Of a DNA stretch of 64,000 bases, positions 48,051 through 56,103 are shown in pieces; the stretch's first letter is position 1, and the number at the start of each line of letters is the position of its first letter. Origin of the DNA: Microthrixaceae bacterium (GTDB lineage Bacteria; Actinomycetota; Acidimicrobiia; Acidimicrobiales; Poriferisodalaceae); contig WTFX01000012.1 of assembly GCA_011523825.1 (NCBI GenBank), forward strand, positions 85,209 through 149,208, given 5' to 3'. The notes under the pieces are model-generated. The model was not told the DNA's origin. It was given only the letters and a program-made list of their open reading frames with translations, and ran no database searches. The position numbers and the translations under genes are program-made.

Positions 48051-48103
48051 TAGCGATCTGCGGTGGTTATAAGTGATTTCGTTATAAATACCGCAGATCG
48101 CTA
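48051..48103. promoter_or_regulatory. Long inverted repeat upstream of the right AAA ATPase gene
   Basis: Left arm 48051-48072 (TAGCGATCTGCGGT, then GGTTATAA) and right arm 48082-48103 (TTATAAATACCGCAGATC, then GCTA) pair over 22 bases with two mismatches around a 9-base spacer. The inner part is A+T-rich. It begins 10 bases before the ATPase start codon, so it is probably an operator; a recombination site is an alternative. Confidence 0.65.
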
Positions 48104-48442
48104 CAGGCTCGCGTCGGCAAAGACGCATCCAAGTCGCGGAACCGAGTCGCAGGTAATCGTCGCGCGGGTGAAGATTACGTCCACTGCCATGTTCGATATC
48201 GTTCGGAAACTGCCGAGTGGCATCGGCGAATACGAGGCGGAGCACGATCAGCTCACGCCTTCGCTGGCTCGAACAACAACGCCGAGAACAAGATCGCCGC
48301 GAGCCGGCGTAGCTGCGTCGTCAACGATCCCCGCATGTGGCGCGCTGTGGCGCGCCGTTCGCTGGGTTTGCGTGAGCAACGCAATCCCTGGCGTGAGGAC
48401 AGTCAGGTGAACAGTGGCGCGCTTGGATGCTGCTACGCTCGC
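48104..48442. other. Unassigned spacer between the dpd island and the importer operon
   Basis: 339 bases without a gene I can support. Short open frames exist but none has a ribosome-binding site plus a recognisable product. The importer promoter must lie near the 3' end of this stretch. Confidence 0.5.
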
Positions 48443-48474
48443 GCAATATTCGCACAGATTGTGCGATATATGCA
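48443..48474. promoter_or_regulatory. Operator-like palindrome upstream of the importer operon
   Basis: GCAATATTCGCA (48443-48454), 7 bases, then TGCG (48462-48465). The core CGCAC-AGATT-GTGCG is a perfect inverted repeat. The same 12-mer with the same 7-base gap to TGCG recurs at 57207. It ends 20 bases before the solute-binding-protein ATG. Confidence 0.6.
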
Positions 48475-48493
48475 ACAAAGGGGGGATTTTCCG

Positions 48494-49906
48494 ATGTTTG
48501 CAAGCATTGACCAACGGCGCGGCGTCCCAGGGCACGTCTGGCGCCTACTCGCGGTGATCTCGGTGTTCATGCTCGTGGCAGCCGCCTGTGGGAGTGACGA
48601 TGCGGTCGACACCGATGAGGCGACTCCGCAAGCAACCGCTGAGCCGGCACCTGTAACAACGGGCGACAGCCCAGACGCTTCAGCTGACGACACAGGAGAC
48701 GGAGGGGACGACGCTTCGGTAGCCGCTCTGTCGGGCACGATCGGATTTATCAAGGGTCCGCACTCGGCGATGGAGGCCGAATTCGAGCAGCAGATCATCG
48801 ATGACTTCAATTCGCAGGTCGCGCCGGATGTGAAGGTCGAGTTCTCGACCTACGACTGGCCGGTCCATGTTGCGGAGTTGACCACCCTGTTTGCGAGCGG
48901 TTCGCCGCCTGATGTTCAGTATCTGGTCGATCTGATTTATCCATCATTCGCCGAGCAGGGTGTCCTGCATGACATGACTGACTTGGTCAACGATCCGTCG
49001 TGGGCTGACGAGCGAGCCAATATCAGCCCGTTTGCATGGGACTTGGCAGAGCAGCAGGGCGGCACTTGGGGCGTGCCGGTTCTCGGCGCGGTGTACAACA
49101 TCTTCATCAACGAAACGCTGCTCGAAGAGGCCGGCGTGTTGGACAGCTGGGACGATTCGTACGAGTCGATGCTCGCTGCGGCCAAGGCGCTGACCACCGA
49201 TGAGGTATATGGCTTTGCGGCTCGCACCTCAGCAGCTGACTTCGCTTGGTGGGACTGGTACCCGTACATCCACAACGCCGGGGGCGACGTGCTGTCAGAT
49301 GACTGGGCCGAGTGCGGCTTGGTTGGGCAGGACGTCGTCGATGCCATGCAGTTCCTCATCGACATCCACACCGCCGGCGTCACGCCGCCGATCGGGTCAC
49401 TTGACAACCAAGGCCTGTTCGACCTCTTTGCCGCAGGCCGCATTGCGATCCTTCATCACGAGACTCCGAACATCGTGGCGCTGAACACGAACCCGCCGGA
49501 CTTTGATTGGACGGTCGCAGCAGCGCCCCCGGGCCCCCAAGGCCACACGGTGATGGGCAACTTCGGCATCCTGAGCATCGCAGAGGCGAGCGACAACAAG
49601 GATGCTGCTTGGGCATTCATCAAGCATTGGGCTTCAGCGCCCCAAGTCGGACGCTTTGCTGAGCAGGTAAACCTGCAGGTGGTGCGCACCGACATCATTG
49701 ATGACCTGTTCGGTGACAATCCTGCGATGCAATCCGTTCAAACCGAACTCGTCCCCCGAGTTCAGGGGTTGCAGCCGCATCCGAAAATCCTCGAGGCGCT
49801 TCAGGCTGCGTGGCCTGTGGTCGAAGACGCGTTCCGCGGGAACCTGAACGGCGAAGAGGCCATAGCGGGCATGTGCGAGGCGATCGACGGCGTGCTCGCC
49901 GGGTAA
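48494..49906 (+). CDS. ABC transporter solute-binding lipoprotein (family 1, sugar type)
   Basis: 470 residues from the ATG at 48494, with a purine-rich ribosome-binding stretch (AAAGGGGGGA) about 8 bases upstream. Type II signal peptide: LLAVISVFMLVAAAC with the lipidated cysteine at the end of the AAAC lipobox, followed by a very acidic linker (DTDEATPQATAEPAP). The rest is a family 1 extracellular binding protein (WGVPVLGAVYNIFINETLLEEAG is split here as WGVPVLGAVYNIF and INETLLEEAG). It would bind a sugar or sugar acid outside the membrane and deliver it to the two permeases downstream. The long frame starting at 48335 runs through the operator and is rejected. Confidence 0.93.
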   Translation: MFASIDQRRGVPGHVWRLLAVISVFMLVAAACGSDDAVDTDEATPQATAEPAPVTTGDSPDASADDTGDGGDDASVAALSGTIGFIKGPHSAMEAEFEQQIIDDFNSQVAPDVKVEFSTYDWPVHVAELTTLFASGSPPDVQYLVDLIYPSFAEQGVLHDMTDLVNDPSWADERANISPFAWDLAEQQGGTWGVPVLGAVYNIFINETLLEEAGVLDSWDDSYESMLAAAKALTTDEVYGFAARTSAADFAWWDWYPYIHNAGGDVLSDDWAECGLVGQDVVDAMQFLIDIHTAGVTPPIGSLDNQGLFDLFAAGRIAILHHETPNIVALNTNPPDFDWTVAAAPPGPQGHTVMGNFGILSIAEASDNKDAAWAFIKHWASAPQVGRFAEQVNLQVVRTDIIDDLFGDNPAMQSVQTELVPRVQGLQPHPKILEALQAAWPVVEDAFRGNLNGEEAIAGMCEAIDGVLAG

Positions 49907-49994
49907 CTGCAGCCACCCAAGACCTCCGCATTCGCGTCGGCACCGACGCGTTCCGGGAACCCTCCCTCCGGAAGACGCGGATCGTGTCTGCTGG

Positions 49995-50041
49995 GAGTTC
50001 TGGCGCCCTGCACCAATGTGAGTTGCAGGGCGCCAGAACTC
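49995..50041 (+). terminator. Strong 18-bp stem-loop between binding-protein and permease genes
   Basis: GAGTTCTGGCGCCCTGCA (49995-50012) pairs perfectly with 50024-50041 around an 11-base loop. There is no T-run after it. In binding-protein operons such intercistronic hairpins stabilise the upstream mRNA or lower downstream expression, giving more binding protein than permease. Confidence 0.7.
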
Positions 50042-50092
50042 GATGCCTGCGAGCGAACTGCCATCTAGCCTTCGATGCGAGAGACCGAGATC

Positions 50093-51031
50093 ATGGTTGA
50101 GACCCACGCTGGCCTTGATGGCAGACTGCTGACGCTGACGCCCGATGAGCATCGTCGGCTCAGGAAGCGATATCGACGGCGCACGAATCTCACCGCCTAC
50201 GCATTCTTGAGCCCGAACCTCGTGGCCTTCGTCGTGTTCTTGCTGATTCCGGTCGCGTGGCTGTTTGTTTCGACGTTTCGCACGGGCGGGGTGCTCGGCC
50301 CGGCACAGTTCGTTGGGCTCGACAACTGGCGCGACACATTCTCGAACCCGTTGGTGCAAACGAGCATCCGCAACACTGTCGTCTACAGCGTCATGGCGAT
50401 TCCTGCCGTCTTCGTCATCGCGATGGCACTCGCACTGGCACTGCGTGCCATACCGCGAGGAGGCGCACCGCTGCGAGTAGCGCTGTACGTGCCGACGCTG
50501 CAGCCGGCGGTAGTGGCCGCGTTCATCTTTGTCTTTGTGCTGCATCCTGACTTCGGCGTGATCAACTACGCCATCCGCGGTTTGGGAGGAGACGCGGTGA
50601 ACTTTCTGGGTGATACGTCACTCGCCCTCCCCACTATCGCCGGAATCGAGGTGTGGCGGGGCACAGGCTTCTGGACGATGATGTTCCTAGCCAGCCTGAC
50701 GGCCTTGCCGAGCGAGCTCTATCACGCTGCCGAGTTAGACGGCGCGGGCGCGATTCGACGGTTCATGCGGCTGACGATTCCACTGCTGCGGCCGACCTTC
50801 TACTTCGCGGTGATTTTTGCCACAATTGTCAACCTGCAGCTGTTCGATTCGGTATTCGCGTTGACCGACGGCGGCCCGGTCAACAGCACGATCTCCGTAT
50901 CGCTCTACATCTACCGGAGCCTGTTCGCGTTCGGAGACATCGGCTTCGGTGCGGCGCTGTCTTTCCTGCTGGTCATCACCGTGCTGGTCCTGACCGGACT
51001 GCAGACGTATCTCCTGCGAGACCGCACGTGA
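50093..51031 (+). CDS. ABC transporter permease (sugar type, MalF/UgpA-like)
   Basis: 312 residues from the ATG at 50093; an ATG at 50075 would add six residues. Six membrane segments are visible, the first in AYAFLSPNLVAFVVFLLIPV. The EAA loop that contacts the ATPase is HAAELDGAGAIRRFMRLTIP. It pairs with the next permease, whose GTG overlaps this stop by 4 bases. It belongs to the importer fed by the lipoprotein at 48494. Confidence 0.93.
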   Translation: MVETHAGLDGRLLTLTPDEHRRLRKRYRRRTNLTAYAFLSPNLVAFVVFLLIPVAWLFVSTFRTGGVLGPAQFVGLDNWRDTFSNPLVQTSIRNTVVYSVMAIPAVFVIAMALALALRAIPRGGAPLRVALYVPTLQPAVVAAFIFVFVLHPDFGVINYAIRGLGGDAVNFLGDTSLALPTIAGIEVWRGTGFWTMMFLASLTALPSELYHAAELDGAGAIRRFMRLTIPLLRPTFYFAVIFATIVNLQLFDSVFALTDGGPVNSTISVSLYIYRSLFAFGDIGFGAALSFLLVITVLVLTGLQTYLLRDRT

Positions 51032-51924
51032 CAGCGCTGAGAACCTCTCCTGCCAGGCAACACGACGCCGCGCCAGCCGGCCGGTCGCGCACCTCGGGTC
51101 TTCGCACGCCGCGATCGGCGATCATCCTGTCGTACGCGGTCGTGCTTGTCGGAGTCGCAGTCGCACTCGGACCGTTCTTGTATGTGGTCTCGACCTCGCT
51201 GAAAGAGACCACATCGCTCTTCAGCTATCCGCCCGACTGGATCCCGTCCCCGCTCTATTGGGGCAACTTCGCGTCGCTCTTGGCTGATCATCCGTTCGTG
51301 TGGTGGACCTTCAACACACTGTTGGTGGCCAGCGCTGTCACCGGGCTGAAACTCTGGTTTGATTCGATGGCGGGGTATGCGTTGGCGAAGATGGACTTCG
51401 CGGGCAAGCGTGGCGTGGCGTTGCTCTTCCTGCTGTCGGTGGCGATCCCGATCTCGGCGCTCATCATCCCGCTCTTCTTCGTCGTCAGATGGCTCGGGCT
51501 GCTGGATACCTATTGGGCGCTGATCCTGCCGCCCCTGGCGAACCCTCTCGGTATCTTCATGGCGCGGAGCTTCATCGTGAGCATCCCTGACGACATCGAG
51601 GCGTCGGCCCGTCTCGACGGAGCGTCAGAGTTCACGATCTACCGCAAGATCGTGCTGCCGCTGATCCGCCCCGGACTTGTCGTGCTCGGCATGTTCATCT
51701 TCATGTTGCAGTACACCTCGCTGATATGGCCGCTCATCGCCATTCAGGACTCGCAGCGGCAGGTGCTGGCGGTCGGCATCTCGGGCCTGCAAAGTGCATT
51801 CCTGCAGGACTGGGGCCTTCTGTCGGCGGGGATGCTGCTTGCTGCTCTCCCGATCACGCTGGTGTTCTTGCTCGTCCAGAACGCGTTCGTCACCAGCGAC
51901 CTGTCCGGCGCGCTCAAGGAATAG
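51028..51924 (+). CDS. ABC transporter permease (sugar type, MalG/UgpE-like)
   Basis: 298 residues starting at the GTG at 51028 (GTGA overlap with the preceding stop). A longer frame beginning at 50653 is inside the first permease gene and is rejected. Six membrane segments; EAA loop DIEASARLDGASEFTIYRKI. It completes the membrane channel with the preceding permease. The ATPase gene follows after 18 bases. Confidence 0.93.
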   Translation: MTALRTSPARQHDAAPAGRSRTSGLRTPRSAIILSYAVVLVGVAVALGPFLYVVSTSLKETTSLFSYPPDWIPSPLYWGNFASLLADHPFVWWTFNTLLVASAVTGLKLWFDSMAGYALAKMDFAGKRGVALLFLLSVAIPISALIIPLFFVVRWLGLLDTYWALILPPLANPLGIFMARSFIVSIPDDIEASARLDGASEFTIYRKIVLPLIRPGLVVLGMFIFMLQYTSLIWPLIAIQDSQRQVLAVGISGLQSAFLQDWGLLSAGMLLAALPITLVFLLVQNAFVTSDLSGALKE

Positions 51925-51942
51925 GAACGGGGATCCGCCGCA

Positions 51943-53076
51943 ATGACCGCAAGGACTGCGTTGTCACTTCCCGCCGATGTCGCCGTGAGCCTTATCGGGG
52001 TCGCGAAGTCCTATGGCGATGTCGAGGTCCTGCAACCGTTCGATCTTCAAATCGCGGAGGGAGAGTTCGTTGTCCTGCTCGGTCCTTCAGGATGCGGCAA
52101 GAGCACGATCCTGAAGATGATCGCCGGCCTTGAGGAGGTCAGCGACGGCGAAATCCACGTCGCTGGCGAACTGGTCAACTATGTCCGCCCGCGCGACCGC
52201 AACGTGGCGATGGTATTTCAGAACTATGCCCTCTACCCCCACATGACGGTCAGACAGAACATTGCCTTCCCGCTCAGGATGGCGCGGCGCCCGCGGCTGC
52301 GGCGGCCCGACATTGACGAGCGCACTGCTGAGGCTGCGGAAATCGTCGAACTGACCGATTATCTGGAGCGCAAGCCGGCACAGTTGAGCGGCGGGCAGCG
52401 ACAGCGTGTCGCATTGGCGCGTGCCATCGTTCGTCAGCCGGCAGCCTTCTTGATGGACGAACCGCTGTCCAATCTGGACGCGCTGCTGCGGGCCGATATG
52501 AGGACCAGCCTGCTGGATGTTCATTCCCGCATCAGCAAGACGACGCTGTACGTGACCCATGACCAAGTCGAGGCCATGACCATGGCAGATCGGGTGGTGG
52601 TCGTCAACGAAGGGCGGATCCAGCAAGTCGGGAAGCCGCGCGAGTTGTACACCGCCCCTGCAAATACGTTCGTTGCGCAGTTCATCGGCAGTCCCCGGAT
52701 GTCGTTGCACAAGACGACGGTGCGCGGTGACTGCACGCTCCCCTTCGGCGGAGCATCACTCGTGACCGGGGCGGACATCAGGCTGGAACCGGGTGTGTCG
52801 GTGACGGTCGGGGCGCGGCCGAGCGCATTCCGAGTCACCGATGCCACGCACGCGTGCTTCGCGGGGCGCGTAGGACGCCGCGATTACCTCGGCAGCGACA
52901 GCTACCTCGAGGTCGAGCTCGAAGACGGGCCGCAGGTCATTGTGCGTGCAGAGGCAGACAGCCCGCTGGGGTCTGGAGATCTCGTGCATGTCGTAGCCGA
53001 ATCCGGTGCGTTCCACGTCTTCGACGAGAGTGGTGCCCGCATATGCAGAGCGTCGGTCCGTTCCCGAGAGCAATGA
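51943..53076 (+). CDS. ABC transporter ATP-binding protein (UgpC/MsmK/MalK type)
   Basis: 377 residues. Walker A GPSGCGKST near residue 47, Q-loop in VFQNYALYP, signature LSGGQRQR near 148, Walker B FLMDEP near 171, switch histidine in YVTHDQ. The C-terminal roughly 130 residues are the beta-barrel regulatory domain typical of sugar importers. It energises the two permeases encoded just upstream. Confidence 0.94.
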   Translation: MTARTALSLPADVAVSLIGVAKSYGDVEVLQPFDLQIAEGEFVVLLGPSGCGKSTILKMIAGLEEVSDGEIHVAGELVNYVRPRDRNVAMVFQNYALYPHMTVRQNIAFPLRMARRPRLRRPDIDERTAEAAEIVELTDYLERKPAQLSGGQRQRVALARAIVRQPAAFLMDEPLSNLDALLRADMRTSLLDVHSRISKTTLYVTHDQVEAMTMADRVVVVNEGRIQQVGKPRELYTAPANTFVAQFIGSPRMSLHKTTVRGDCTLPFGGASLVTGADIRLEPGVSVTVGARPSAFRVTDATHACFAGRVGRRDYLGSDSYLEVELEDGPQVIVRAEADSPLGSGDLVHVVAESGAFHVFDESGARICRASVRSREQ

Positions 53077-53086
53077 GTCGAAAGTC

Positions 53087-54025
53087 GTGACTTCTACGTG
53101 GACGTTGGTCGCCGACGGGGTCTCTGCGCCGGAAGGGCCCACGCTCGGCCCCGACGGCTGGATTCTGAACGTTTGCAGTTTCAGCCGGCCGGAAAATCCG
53201 AGGGTGGTCGGGGGCGACATCGTCGCCACCCACCCTGATCGGCCGGGCGATACGCGACGGCTTTTCAACACCTCATTTGGTGGCGTGGAAGGTATCCCTG
53301 CAGCGCTCGCCTTTGGACCCGATGGCTGCCTGTACGTCACCGATGAGGGGCACCGAGCAATCCTGCGGGCAAATGACGACGGTGAGCTGACGGTACACAT
53401 CCGTTCACCGAACGGACCCAACGATCTCAGCTTCGACAGCAACGGAAACCTGTGGTTCACCGACCCGTGGGGTTCCGACATCGACAACGCGATCGGTTGT
53501 GTGTACGTCCTTCCATCCGGAGAGCGGGCGCTTGAGCAGGTCGCCGAAGGGCTCGCATTTCCCAATGGCATCGTGACTACCGACGAAAAGGTGATCTACG
53601 CCGAGACCAGGACGAATCGACTCTGGTGCCACCGCCGAGTTCCCGAGGGCGGCCTCGGCGCTGCAGAGTTGTTCGCCGAGTTGTCGCATCAGCAGGGAGT
53701 CGAGGTTCAAGGGCCGGACGGCATGTGCCTGGATGTCCAAGGGAACCTCTACGTTGCGCACTTCGGTGCCGGGTGTGTACGCATCCTTGACTCCTACGGA
53801 ACAGAGCTAGATTGTCTCGCCGTCCCCGGGTGCAACCCGACCAATCTCTGCTTCGGGGGTGCCGACATGGCGACGCTGTTCGTCACGCTTGACGACACTG
53901 ACGAGGTAGTCGCCCGTCGCGCCCCACACGCGGGAGCTTCGATTCAGTTCTGCCCTCAACGCCAGCAGCACTCTGGGGCATGTGATGGGTGGATCGACTT
54001 CATCACTCGCAGCCCCGCCCTCTGA
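53087..54025 (+). CDS. SMP-30/gluconolactonase-type lactonase
   Basis: 312 residues from the GTG at 53087, 10 bases after the ATPase stop; a frame from 53006 overlaps that gene. Beta-propeller repeats are seen: GPDGCLYVTDEG, FDSNGNLWFTDPWG, LAFPNGIVTTDEK and LDVQGNLYVAHFG. These carry the conserved Asn/Asp metal ligands of the SMP-30 family. It should hydrolyse a sugar lactone to the acid. At the end of the importer operon it fits uptake and opening of an aldonolactone, which would feed the neighbouring deacylase, dehydratase and kinase. The next gene converges after 25 bases. Confidence 0.87.
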   Translation: MTSTWTLVADGVSAPEGPTLGPDGWILNVCSFSRPENPRVVGGDIVATHPDRPGDTRRLFNTSFGGVEGIPAALAFGPDGCLYVTDEGHRAILRANDDGELTVHIRSPNGPNDLSFDSNGNLWFTDPWGSDIDNAIGCVYVLPSGERALEQVAEGLAFPNGIVTTDEKVIYAETRTNRLWCHRRVPEGGLGAAELFAELSHQQGVEVQGPDGMCLDVQGNLYVAHFGAGCVRILDSYGTELDCLAVPGCNPTNLCFGGADMATLFVTLDDTDEVVARRAPHAGASIQFCPQRQQHSGACDGWIDFITRSPAL

Positions 54026-54050
54026 GACAGGTGACATCTGATCGGATCCG

Positions 54051-54812
54051 TTAGCTGCCTTGGTCCGCTTCGTCGATCCACCCCAGCTCACGCGAGATTC
54101 CGCGGCTCGTCTCGAACAACTGCGGAACCATGGTGAGCAGGGTGTCATAGTCGCACGACAGAATCGTGGTGGTGATGGAAACGGATCCGAGTACAGATCC
54201 AGATGCCTCAAAGATCGGCGCCGCGATGCAGTTGACCCACGGTTCGTGTTCGAGGTGGTCGACCGCGTAGCCGCGTTCACGTGTGGCGCGGAGGTCTCCA
54301 AGGAATGCGTCCGGGGTGGCGAGGGTGTTCTCAGTGTGCGCAACAAAGTCAATGCCGCGGGTGATGCGGCCCTGATCCTCAGCTGGCAGGAACGCCATGA
54401 TCGCCTTGGCGACGCCCGTGCAGTACAGGGGGGCGCTGTTCCCGATTCGGGAGTACATGCGGACGGTCTGGCGGGCTTCGCGCTTGTCGATGTAGACGAC
54501 GGTGTCGCCTTCGAGCATGGCCAAGTGGATGGTGTGTCCTACCTCGTGGTTGAGCTTCGCCAAGTGGGGCGCGGCGACGGTGCGCAGGTCGATGCTCTCC
54601 AGAGCGGCGTTCGCGAGACTGAGGACACGACGACCGAGGCGGAAGATGTTGTGCGCATCGCGTACGACGACATGCTCCGCCTCAAGCACCTGCAGCGTGC
54701 GTAGAGCGGTACTGCGATGCGTTCCCATGAACGACGCAATCTGCTCGATAGACGATGGCTGCTCCGCGATCAGCCCGAGCACTTGGATCGCTCGTCGCAC
54801 AGTCTGGCTCAT
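54051..54812 (-). CDS. IclR-family transcriptional regulator
   Basis: 253 residues. The N-terminal winged helix has SSIEQIASFMGTHRSTALRT; the C-terminal IclR effector domain has YCTGVAKAIMAFLPAEDQGR and CIAAPIFEASGSVLGSVSIT. It is the last gene of the leftward kinase-dehydratase-IclR unit and the only regulator in the catabolic locus, so it is the best candidate to bind the shared palindromes at 48443 and 57207. Its start codon is preceded, after CGAG, by a run of twelve G, which forms or disturbs the ribosome-binding site. Confidence 0.92.
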   Translation of the reverse strand: MSQTVRRAIQVLGLIAEQPSSIEQIASFMGTHRSTALRTLQVLEAEHVVVRDAHNIFRLGRRVLSLANAALESIDLRTVAAPHLAKLNHEVGHTIHLAMLEGDTVVYIDKREARQTVRMYSRIGNSAPLYCTGVAKAIMAFLPAEDQGRITRGIDFVAHTENTLATPDAFLGDLRATRERGYAVDHLEHEPWVNCIAAPIFEASGSVLGSVSITTTILSCDYDTLLTMVPQLFETSRGISRELGWIDEADQGS

Positions 54813-54816
54813 CTCG

Positions 54817-54828
54817 CCCCCCCCCCCC
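54817..54828 (-). repeat. Run of twelve G at the IclR ribosome-binding site
   Basis: On the minus strand twelve consecutive G lie 4 bases before the IclR ATG and 5 bases after the upstream dehydratase stop. A tract of this length can change by slippage and would alter ribosome-binding spacing. It could also be a sequencing or assembly length error. Confidence 0.75.
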
Positions 54829-54833
54829 GGCCG

Positions 54834-56057
54834 TCAGAACTCCGTTGCGATAACGGCAACAATCGTGCCATCATCAGCCACTTCGGGGATATGGGTCCAC
54901 TTGTCGAAGGTCGTGCATGGGTGGCTGATCCCGAAGATGAGGAAGTCACCGACAGCGAGATCGTCGGTCGCACCGACTTCCAGGAACGCGTGCTGGTCCA
55001 TGAGCTTCGACAGGCGCCATGAATTGGGAACAGCGGTACGTTGACGTTGGTGCAGCCGCCACAACGGGACCGGCATCCCCTCATCGAAGGAGACGTCCCG
55101 CTTGCCGAAGTCGAGCAACGCAAGTACAGATTCAGGTCTGGACGTGACCTGTGCAATGACTTCGAGAGCGGGCCTGAACGATGGCAGCTTGCCATGGTTG
55201 CGCAAGGGGGAGACCCGGTCGTAGAAGCCGCTGTCATGCGTGATGTAGCAGCCACTGCGGAGCACGAGTTCAGCGCCGTGATGCCTGGCTGCTGGCCCGC
55301 AGATGTCCACCACATCGTCGAAACAAGCGCTCCCGCCCGCAGTGAGCACCGGCGTGTTGTCTGCTTCGATCAGTCCGAGGCCGACGATCCGTTCGAATGC
55401 ACTGACGAGCGCCCGCAGATACTCCCGGACAGTTCCTCGGTCGTCGTTATGGGGAGAGATGAAGACGCCCTCATACCCGGCGACACCGACGCAGCGCACC
55501 GGGGCGATCGCCGTGGCCTCGTCGGCAAGGGCGACCGCCTCGTCCAGTGAGCGGACGCCGCTGCGACCGCCGTCGGCGCCGATCTCGACCAACACTGAGA
55601 TGCTCCCCGTGCGGTCTCGATTGAGCCGTTCGAGCCCTTCACGCGAGTCGACGAAGCAGTAGAACTCAAGACCTCGAGCGGCGCTCTCGAACGCCCATTC
55701 AATTGCCGACTCGTTGATCAGCTGGTTGGCGAGCATGATGCGGGACACGCCGTGCTGGAAGAGTGTGCGAGCTTGGACGACGTTGGCGACGGTGATGCCC
55801 CAAGCACCATGGACTAGCTGGCGAGCGATCAGTTCGGACGACATCGTCGTCTTGCCATGCGGGGCGAGTTGCGCGCGATGCAATCGACAGAACGCGCTCA
55901 TCGTTGCCAGATTGTGCTCGATCGCAGTAGCCCGTGCGACGACCAGAGGAGAGGGGAACGATCCGTCAAAGATGTTGCGACCGATCAAGGTGTCGGTGCT
56001 GCATCCGATGAGATCGGCAGGGACAGCCTTGGTGCTGAACCGGAGCGAAGCCGTCAT
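54834..56057 (-). CDS. PLP enzyme of the D-threonine aldolase/D-serine dehydratase fold; candidate D-glucosaminate dehydratase
   Basis: 407 residues from the ATG at 56057 (a TTG at 56102 is an alternative). The alanine-racemase-like N-terminal barrel carries the PLP lysine K69 in LAPHGKTTMSSELIARQ. The C-terminal beta domain has GKLPSFRPALEVIAQVTSRP and HAFLEVG, with metal ligands likely in FGISHPCTTFDKW. The fold covers D-threonine aldolases, D-serine dehydratases and the Pseudomonas D-glucosaminate dehydratase. Next to a KDG-kinase-like gene, an N-acyl deacylase and RidA, dehydration of D-glucosaminate to 2-keto-3-deoxygluconate is the most coherent role, but simple D-amino acid chemistry is possible. 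Same strand as the kinase (46-base gap) and IclR. Confidence 0.8.
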   Translation of the reverse strand: MTASLRFSTKAVPADLIGCSTDTLIGRNIFDGSFPSPLVVARATAIEHNLATMSAFCRLHRAQLAPHGKTTMSSELIARQLVHGAWGITVANVVQARTLFQHGVSRIMLANQLINESAIEWAFESAARGLEFYCFVDSREGLERLNRDRTGSISVLVEIGADGGRSGVRSLDEAVALADEATAIAPVRCVGVAGYEGVFISPHNDDRGTVREYLRALVSAFERIVGLGLIEADNTPVLTAGGSACFDDVVDICGPAARHHGAELVLRSGCYITHDSGFYDRVSPLRNHGKLPSFRPALEVIAQVTSRPESVLALLDFGKRDVSFDEGMPVPLWRLHQRQRTAVPNSWRLSKLMDQHAFLEVGATDDLAVGDFLIFGISHPCTTFDKWTHIPEVADDGTIVAVIATEF

Positions 56058-56103
56058 GGTTGTTTCACGATGGTGCTCGGTCTCCCTGCGCAGATTGTTC
56101 AAA

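Noticed and set aside
48051..48103. Large palindrome as a transcription terminator
   Set aside because: It lies upstream of the ATPase start, not after a gene end, and no T-run follows on either strand.
48104..48442. Short open frames in the spacer after the island
   Set aside because: No ribosome-binding site, no recognisable product, and overlapping frames in several directions. Treated as non-coding or decayed.
48335..48493. Longer N-terminus for the solute-binding protein
   Set aside because: It would put about 53 residues before the signal peptide and run through the operator-like palindrome. The ATG at 48494 has a good ribosome-binding site and a standard lipoprotein signal.
54834..56057. 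Plain D-threonine aldolase call for the PLP enzyme
   Set aside because: The fold is shared by dehydratases, and the neighbours (deacylase, RidA, KDG-kinase-like) fit a dehydratase acting on an amino sugar acid better.
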